The notes under the pieces: generated by a model
The model's input: only the letters and a program-made list of their open reading frames with translations
What the model was told of the DNA's origin: nothing
Databases searched by the model: none
Made by a program: the position numbers and the translations under genes
DNA from: Bacteroidota bacterium
GTDB lineage: Bacteria; Bacteroidota; Bacteroidia; Chitinophagales; Chitinophagaceae
Length of the DNA: 56,261 nt
Direction: 5' to 3'
Assembly (NCBI GenBank): GCA_026391455.1
Contig: JAPLEH010000072.1
Span: 1-56,261, forward strand
In this document: positions 51,977 to 56,261 of the stretch, one piece after another
Layout: each line of letters starts with the position of its first letter
How positions within the stretch are numbered: position 1 is the first letter of the stretch

Positions 51977-53209
51977 ATGGATAACACTCAATCAGTCATT
52001 TCTTTTGATAATACAGAATTCGCTTTTGAATATAAATCGGATCAACAACTCAAAAAGGCCCGTTTTCTCTTCAGTATGATGGGCAAACCCTGGATGGTCA
52101 AAATGGGTACACGGCTGGCACCCTGGGCCGTAAAAGTGGGCCTACCCGTAAAAGGCCTTATTCGAAAAACCATTTTTGCTCAATTTGTAGGTGGAGAAAC
52201 GCTGGAACAAACAGCAGAAGTAGCCAAAGTGCTGGGCAACTATCATGTACAGGTGATCCTTGATTATGGCGTGGAAGGCAAAGAGGGAGAAGATAATTTC
52301 GATCATGCCTGCGAAGAGTTCATCCGGGTTATCAATTATGCAGCTACCCAACCGAATATTCCTTTCATGAGTGTAAAAGTTACTGGCTTCGCACGGTTTG
52401 CCCTGCTGGAAAAACTGGATACATTGATGCATGAAGGAGAGGGGACATTGATGAAACGTTATCTGCATGCGGTTGAATTACTTCCTGCTGAAGAAAAAGA
52501 AGAATGGCACCGGGTTCGTCACCGCGTGATGCGTGTATGCGGTGCCGGTGCAGAAAAGAAAGTGGGAGTTTTCATCGATGCGGAAGAGACCTGGATACAA
52601 GACCCCGTTGACGCACTGACGATCCTGATGATGGATACGTTCAATAAAGAAAGATGTGTGGTGTATAATACACTCCAGCATTACCGGCATGACCGGTTGA
52701 AATTCCTCCATGATTGTTATGAAGCGGCAGTGGAACGAAAATTTATTTTGGGTGCTAAACTCGTGCGCGGCGCCTATATGGAAAAAGAGCGGAAGCGTGC
52801 CGCAGAAAAAAATTATCCTTCTCCCATTCAGCCCGATAAAGAAAGCAGCGATCGTGATTATAATGCCGGAGTGAAATTCTGTATCGATCATATTGAGCAG
52901 GTGGCATTGGTGGTGGCATCTCATAACGAATACAGTAATTTATATGCCACACAACTATTACGCGAAAAAGGACTTCCGTTGAATCACCCGCATGTACACT
53001 GGAGCCAGCTCTACGGCATGAGTGACAATATCACCTTCAACCTGGCCCATGCCGGATGCAGCGTGAGTAAATACCTGCCTTTTGGCCCCATTAAAGATGT
53101 AATACCCTACCTCATGCGGCGGGCGCAGGAGAATACTTCGGTAAAAGGGCAGACAGGAAGAGAACTGGGTTTGATCAATAAGGAAATGGCCCGCCGAAAG
53201 AAAGGATAG
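51977..53209 (+). CDS. Proline dehydrogenase
   Basis: 410 residues, a single-function PRODH (no P5C dehydrogenase domain follows). The FAD-barrel motifs G-V-F-I-D-A-E-E-T-W, K-L-V-R-G-A-Y-M-E-K-E-R, V-A-S-H-N-E-Y and the final Y-L-M-R-R-A-Q-E-N are present. It oxidises proline to pyrroline-5-carboxylate and passes electrons to quinone at the membrane. It has its own promoter. Confidence 0.93.
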   Translation: MDNTQSVISFDNTEFAFEYKSDQQLKKARFLFSMMGKPWMVKMGTRLAPWAVKVGLPVKGLIRKTIFAQFVGGETLEQTAEVAKVLGNYHVQVILDYGVEGKEGEDNFDHACEEFIRVINYAATQPNIPFMSVKVTGFARFALLEKLDTLMHEGEGTLMKRYLHAVELLPAEEKEEWHRVRHRVMRVCGAGAEKKVGVFIDAEETWIQDPVDALTILMMDTFNKERCVVYNTLQHYRHDRLKFLHDCYEAAVERKFILGAKLVRGAYMEKERKRAAEKNYPSPIQPDKESSDRDYNAGVKFCIDHIEQVALVVASHNEYSNLYATQLLREKGLPLNHPHVHWSQLYGMSDNITFNLAHAGCSVSKYLPFGPIKDVIPYLMRRAQENTSVKGQTGRELGLINKEMARRKKG

Positions 53210-53233
53210 TTGTAACGGGCGGTAACAGGTCGC

Positions 53234-53264
53234 TTGTTTTTTTCGCGCAAAAAGGTTATATTTA
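53234..53264 (+). promoter_or_regulatory. Promoter of the duplicated lipoprotein genes
   Basis: TTG (53234-53236), a 20-nt spacer and TATATTTA (53257-53264; 7 of 8 to TAnnTTTG), 16 nt before the start codon. The spacing equals that of the rpsJ promoter. Confidence 0.5.
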
Positions 53265-53280
53265 AATTATAACTTATGCC

Positions 53281-53715
53281 ATGATAAAATCGATTCTCAG
53301 CTTCTTGTTAATCTTTTTTCTGGTTGCCTGTAAAAAAAACGCCAGTGAAGCCAATCTGAATGAACCCGTTGAGCCATCTCTTGGATTAGGGGGTAAATGG
53401 GAAGCGATCACGCATTATTACAGCAATGGCAGTGGACTCAACCAGGTGAACCTGACAGGGGCCGACCGGTTCATAGTGGACTTCAAATCCGACAGTACCT
53501 TATTTCATTCAGCCAACGCCCCCACGTATCATGTTACATATGACCGGTACGGACTCACTCAATCCGGATCTACATTAATTATTAATGTGGCTTCAACGGC
53601 CACTTTACTGAACAGGATCTGGTATTATGGTTTTGTTGACAGTACACGCACGTATTTGATACTGAGCATTAATCCTGGGTATGAGCCCGATTATTACCAT
53701 ATGAAACGGATATAG
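53281..53715 (+). CDS. Small lipoprotein, copy 1 (lipocalin-like size)
   Basis: 144 residues. The lipobox is L-V-A-C (Cys17). The body is beta-rich: G-G-K-W-E-A-I-T-H-Y, F-K-S-D-S-T-L-F-H-S, I-W-Y-Y-G-F and Y-Y-H-M-K-R-I at the end. This G-K-W...F-x-x-D-x-T pattern resembles small lipocalin-like lipoproteins of Bacteroidota, but no exact family is known to me. The next gene is a paralogue of the same length. Confidence 0.78.
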   Translation: MIKSILSFLLIFFLVACKKNASEANLNEPVEPSLGLGGKWEAITHYYSNGSGLNQVNLTGADRFIVDFKSDSTLFHSANAPTYHVTYDRYGLTQSGSTLIINVASTATLLNRIWYYGFVDSTRTYLILSINPGYEPDYYHMKRI

Positions 53716-53754
53716 CGTCTTTGCCTAAAATCTGATTATATTAAAATTTACAAA

Positions 53755-54189
53755 ATGAAATATTTCTATTTTTTTCTGCTATTAATTCTTGCGGGTTGTT
53801 CAAAGCAAGATAATACCACACCGGATGATGGTATCGTTTATATAAATGGTACCGGTCTTGAAGGAAAGTGGATAGCCGTCAGGCATTATGGGAGTAATGG
53901 TGGCGGTATGATAGAAATGGCTTTAACCGGTGATCAACGGTTCACGGTAGAATTCAAATCTGACAGTACACTTTATCATTCCGCTACATGCCCTACCGGT
54001 AATTTTGTATATGATTCCTATTCGCTTGTGAATGCGGTACCGCCGTATACGCTTCGTGTCAAATCCTCTGCCTCCTCTTTCTCCAGAGTCTGGTATTATG
54101 GGTTTGAGGATAATAACACCAATGAATTACTATTGGCGGTACAGCCTGGCATTGAACCGAATTATTACCGTATGAAACGGATAAAATAA
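53755..54189 (+). CDS. Small lipoprotein, copy 2
   Basis: 144 residues, with lipobox L-A-G-C (Cys15). It shares with copy 1 the blocks G-K-W-x-A, Y-x-S-N-G, L-T-G-x-x-R-F, F-K-S-D-S-T-L-x-H-S, W-Y-Y-G-F and Y-Y-x-M-K-R-I. The gap between the genes is 39 nt. They arose by tandem duplication and have diverged considerably, so the roles may have split. Confidence 0.78.
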   Translation: MKYFYFFLLLILAGCSKQDNTTPDDGIVYINGTGLEGKWIAVRHYGSNGGGMIEMALTGDQRFTVEFKSDSTLYHSATCPTGNFVYDSYSLVNAVPPYTLRVKSSASSFSRVWYYGFEDNNTNELLLAVQPGIEPNYYRMKRIK

Positions 54190-54194
54190 AGGAT

Positions 54195-55202
54195 TTACTG
54201 GATCTTAATTTTACCAGTTATAGTGTTTAGCTCCTCCATGATCTCTTTCTTATTGGAAAGCAGGGCCACATGAAATACTAATCCTGCTTCAATAGCAGAT
54301 GCCGGAATGATCTGTTCGCGCAGGTAAAATTTATCCTTTTCAGCATTGAAAAGTAACCAATCATACGATTGCTGTAAGAACGAAGCTTTTACCCGAAGGG
54401 CTGTACTATCAGTCAGTCCGTATTCCTTATGAAAGAAAGTGGGGTGATGACCGGTATAAATAGTAAGACTGGTATATTGATCGTCAGTCAGTTTTTTGAA
54501 TTTATTTATTTTGAATACACTGAAATCATATTTTTCATCAAGTGTTACAAAATAATTCGCTGGTAGCTCAAAGGTGAATTGTTTGGAGGTGCCGGGGATT
54601 TTATAAGTTTCTGTATGTGCATTCAAAACGATGCTGCGGGTGCCTTTGCTGAGGGTGTTAAATATGCGCTCGGTAAGTCGTACATATTCCTCTTTTTCAT
54701 TCCAGGCATCCGGATTGATATAGGCGTCAATACGCGTTACGGTATTGTCGGGCGATTGCACCAACAGGCTGTTGACCAGTATGGCATTTTGTGAGGAATC
54801 GAACAGGGAGGGGGTGGAAAGTACCGCCAGCAAAGAAGCGGAATCCATTATTTTTCGGCGCGTAAAATCGAAGTCGGGCTCCACCTGTTTCGAGATATCT
54901 TCATACAAGGTATTGCCGCCCAGTGAAAACAGGTCTTGTGCGAAAAATACCAGCCGCATTTTGCCATTATCGGAAATAATGCGCGTTTCTTTATTCTCAT
55001 TGGGATCGGCTGCCATGATATCAGCTACGCGCGGGCTGTTGACCGCCGTGGCGGGAAATTGCAGGAATAACTTTTTATTTAAAATCGAAATGGATTTAGA
55101 AAGGGGTAGGGTATCCGCCCATGGGGTTTGAGCAGAAAGGGAGGCGGAAAAAAACAGCGACAGGCCAGCAAGGAATACGGAACGCACCAATTGTTTATGC
55201 AT
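54195..55202 (-). CDS. Hypothetical secreted protein
   Basis: 335 residues from ATG 55202, chosen because a signal peptide (F-L-A-G-L-S-L-F-F-S-A-S-L-S-A-Q) then begins near the N-terminus; a longer frame would add 16 residues ahead of it. The body shows no known domain (K-K-L-F-L-Q-F-P-A at the start, a D-A-Y-I-N-P-D-A-W segment in the middle). Its stop is 5 nt from the stop of the convergent lipoprotein. Confidence 0.7.
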   Translation of the reverse strand: MHKQLVRSVFLAGLSLFFSASLSAQTPWADTLPLSKSISILNKKLFLQFPATAVNSPRVADIMAADPNENKETRIISDNGKMRLVFFAQDLFSLGGNTLYEDISKQVEPDFDFTRRKIMDSASLLAVLSTPSLFDSSQNAILVNSLLVQSPDNTVTRIDAYINPDAWNEKEEYVRLTERIFNTLSKGTRSIVLNAHTETYKIPGTSKQFTFELPANYFVTLDEKYDFSVFKINKFKKLTDDQYTSLTIYTGHHPTFFHKEYGLTDSTALRVKASFLQQSYDWLLFNAEKDKFYLREQIIPASAIEAGLVFHVALLSNKKEIMEELNTITGKIKIQ

Positions 55203-55362
55203 ACAGGCAATCTTTGGATAAAGATAAAGAACATGGCCTTTTAGCTGCATCGCCGGTCAAAATGTACCCAATATTTTTCGCTGTTTCGGGCCTATTAACA
55301 GGTTCTCCCCACAGGGGGCTGTTTGAAGGGGTTGGCTGACCTGTTTTAAGTAACTTGCGCAC

Positions 55363-56157
55363 ATGCATGAATACCATCGTTTACTGCAGCATATTCTCGA
55401 AACCGGGGTGCAAAAGACGGACCGTACGGGTACGGGCACGCTGAGCTGTTTTGGTTACCAGATGCGGTTCGACCTGCAAAAAGGTTTTCCGCTGGTGACC
55501 ACTAAAAAGGTACACCTGAAAAGCATCATTTATGAATTGCTGTGGTTTTTAAAGGGGGAAACCAATATTCAGTACCTCAAAGAGCACGGGGTAAAGATCT
55601 GGGATGAATGGGCCGATGCCAATGGCGACCTGGGGCCGGTATATGGTAAGCAATGGCGCAGTTGGGAAGGGGCCAATGGGGTGGTGGTGGACCAGGTGAC
55701 CGAACTCATCGAACAAATAAAAAAGAATCCGGATAGCCGCCGACTGATCATCAGCGCCTGGAATGTGGCCGATCTGCCGAAAATGGCGTTAATGCCCTGT
55801 CACAATATGTTTCAGTTTTGGGTGGGCAATGGTAAATTAAGTTGCCAGTTGTACCAGCGGTCTGCTGATGTATTTCTGGGGGTGCCCTTCAATATTGCTT
55901 CGTATGCCTTACTCACGATTATGATCGCACAGGTATGCGGATTGCAACCCGGGGAATTTGTACATACGTTTGGAGATGTACATATTTACAATAATCACCT
56001 GGAGCAGGTAAAATTGCAATTGACACGTGAACCCTATCCATTGCCTGAAATGAAACTGAATCCGACGGTAACAAGTATTTTCGATTTTCAATATGAAGAT
56101 TTTACCCTGGAAAATTATCAATGCCATGCAGCGATAAAAGCACCGGTGGCGGTGTAG
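55363..56157 (+). CDS. thyA: Thymidylate synthase
   Basis: 264 residues, the same length as the E. coli enzyme. The active-site cysteine is Cys146 in [25 protein letters not shown] (dUMP and folate binding) and the C-terminal I-K-A-P-V-A-V are typical. It makes dTMP from dUMP with methylene-tetrahydrofolate. Confidence 0.97.
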   Translation: MHEYHRLLQHILETGVQKTDRTGTGTLSCFGYQMRFDLQKGFPLVTTKKVHLKSIIYELLWFLKGETNIQYLKEHGVKIWDEWADANGDLGPVYGKQWRSWEGANGVVVDQVTELIEQIKKNPDSRRLIISAWNVADLPKMALMPCHNMFQFWVGNGKLSCQLYQRSADVFLGVPFNIASYALLTIMIAQVCGLQPGEFVHTFGDVHIYNNHLEQVKLQLTREPYPLPEMKLNPTVTSIFDFQYEDFTLENYQCHAAIKAPVAV

Positions 56158-56159
56158 TG

Positions 56160-56207
56160 TCCCGATAGCTATCGGGATGGTGAATAGTGAATGGTGAATT
56201 GTGAATC
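56160..56207. repeat. Palindrome and GTGAAT-word run after thyA
   Basis: TCCCGATAGCTATCGGGA (56160-56177) is a perfect 18-bp palindrome starting 2 nt after the thyA stop. It is followed by GTGAATAGTGAATGGTGAAT and GTGAATC words to 56207. The word run looks like the left arm of another spacer-bracketing element whose right arm would lie outside the window. Confidence 0.55.
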
Positions 56208-56261
56208 AATGCCGTTTACTTAAGCTACAATTGTTTGTAATTCATTGAAGGTGGTTTCTTT

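Overview
The window is from a Bacteroidota chromosome, most likely family Chitinophagaceae or a close relative. The signs are: no Shine-Dalgarno sites before strongly expressed genes, promoters of the TTTG-N19/20-TAnnTTTG type, several type IX secretion (T9SS) C-terminal sorting domains, SdrD_B-like surface proteins, and an S1/S10/spc ribosomal gene style typical of the phylum. No tRNA, rRNA or CRISPR array was recognised.

Layout. (1) 1-4.3 kb: the end of an IS630-like element that has cut off the 5' part of an FG-GAP/IPT surface-protein gene, then small hypothetical proteins and an M23 peptidase. (2) 4.5-18.0 kb: an S10-spc ribosomal protein cluster (rpsJ to rplO, secY, map) with one strong promoter at 4550-4581. 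Its spacers are unusually long (mostly 60-140 nt, 361 nt after rpsJ) and many carry inverted repeats; five are bracketed by arms made of the word AAATGTGAAAATGTG, which would fold the spacer and bring the stop codon next to the following start. secY is set between two terminators. The str operon (rpsL-rpsG-fusA) and the alpha operon (infA to rplQ) are not adjacent. (3) 18.0-23.9 kb: a YiiX-like hydrolase and two tandem GH13 alpha-amylases exported by T9SS. (4) 23.9-30.3 kb: a gene set of the arsenosugar (rSAM/selenodomain-associated) type: flavoprotein, TIGR04283-like transferase, purine nucleoside phosphorylase, thioredoxin-DUF547 fusion, AhpD-like CPYC protein, ArsS-like radical SAM enzyme and TIGR04282-like transferase; no arsM is visible. 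(5) 30.6-36.5 kb: a LytS/LytTR two-component pair, a lipoprotein, an acyltransferase, DUF4256 and DUF4287 proteins. (6) 36.5-46.7 kb: rpsA, then two transcription units for SdrD_B-repeat surface proteins that share an AAAACTACGYA-N4-YTTG promoter-proximal box. (7) 46.8-53.2 kb: acyltransferase, thioesterase, a photolyase/cryptochrome operon including a 45-codon DUF2256 gene and an FeS-BCP-type cryptochrome without cluster cysteines, a divergent SDR protein without the catalytic serine, and proline dehydrogenase. (8) 53.2-56.2 kb: duplicated small lipoproteins, a secreted hypothetical protein and thyA.

The strongest candidates for something not yet described are the spacer-bracketing repeats of the ribosomal cluster, the shared operator before the SdrD genes, the arsenosugar-type cluster without its methyltransferase, and the cysteine-less FeS-BCP homologue. 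All functional statements rest on reading the sequence and on knowledge of the families; no database search was run.
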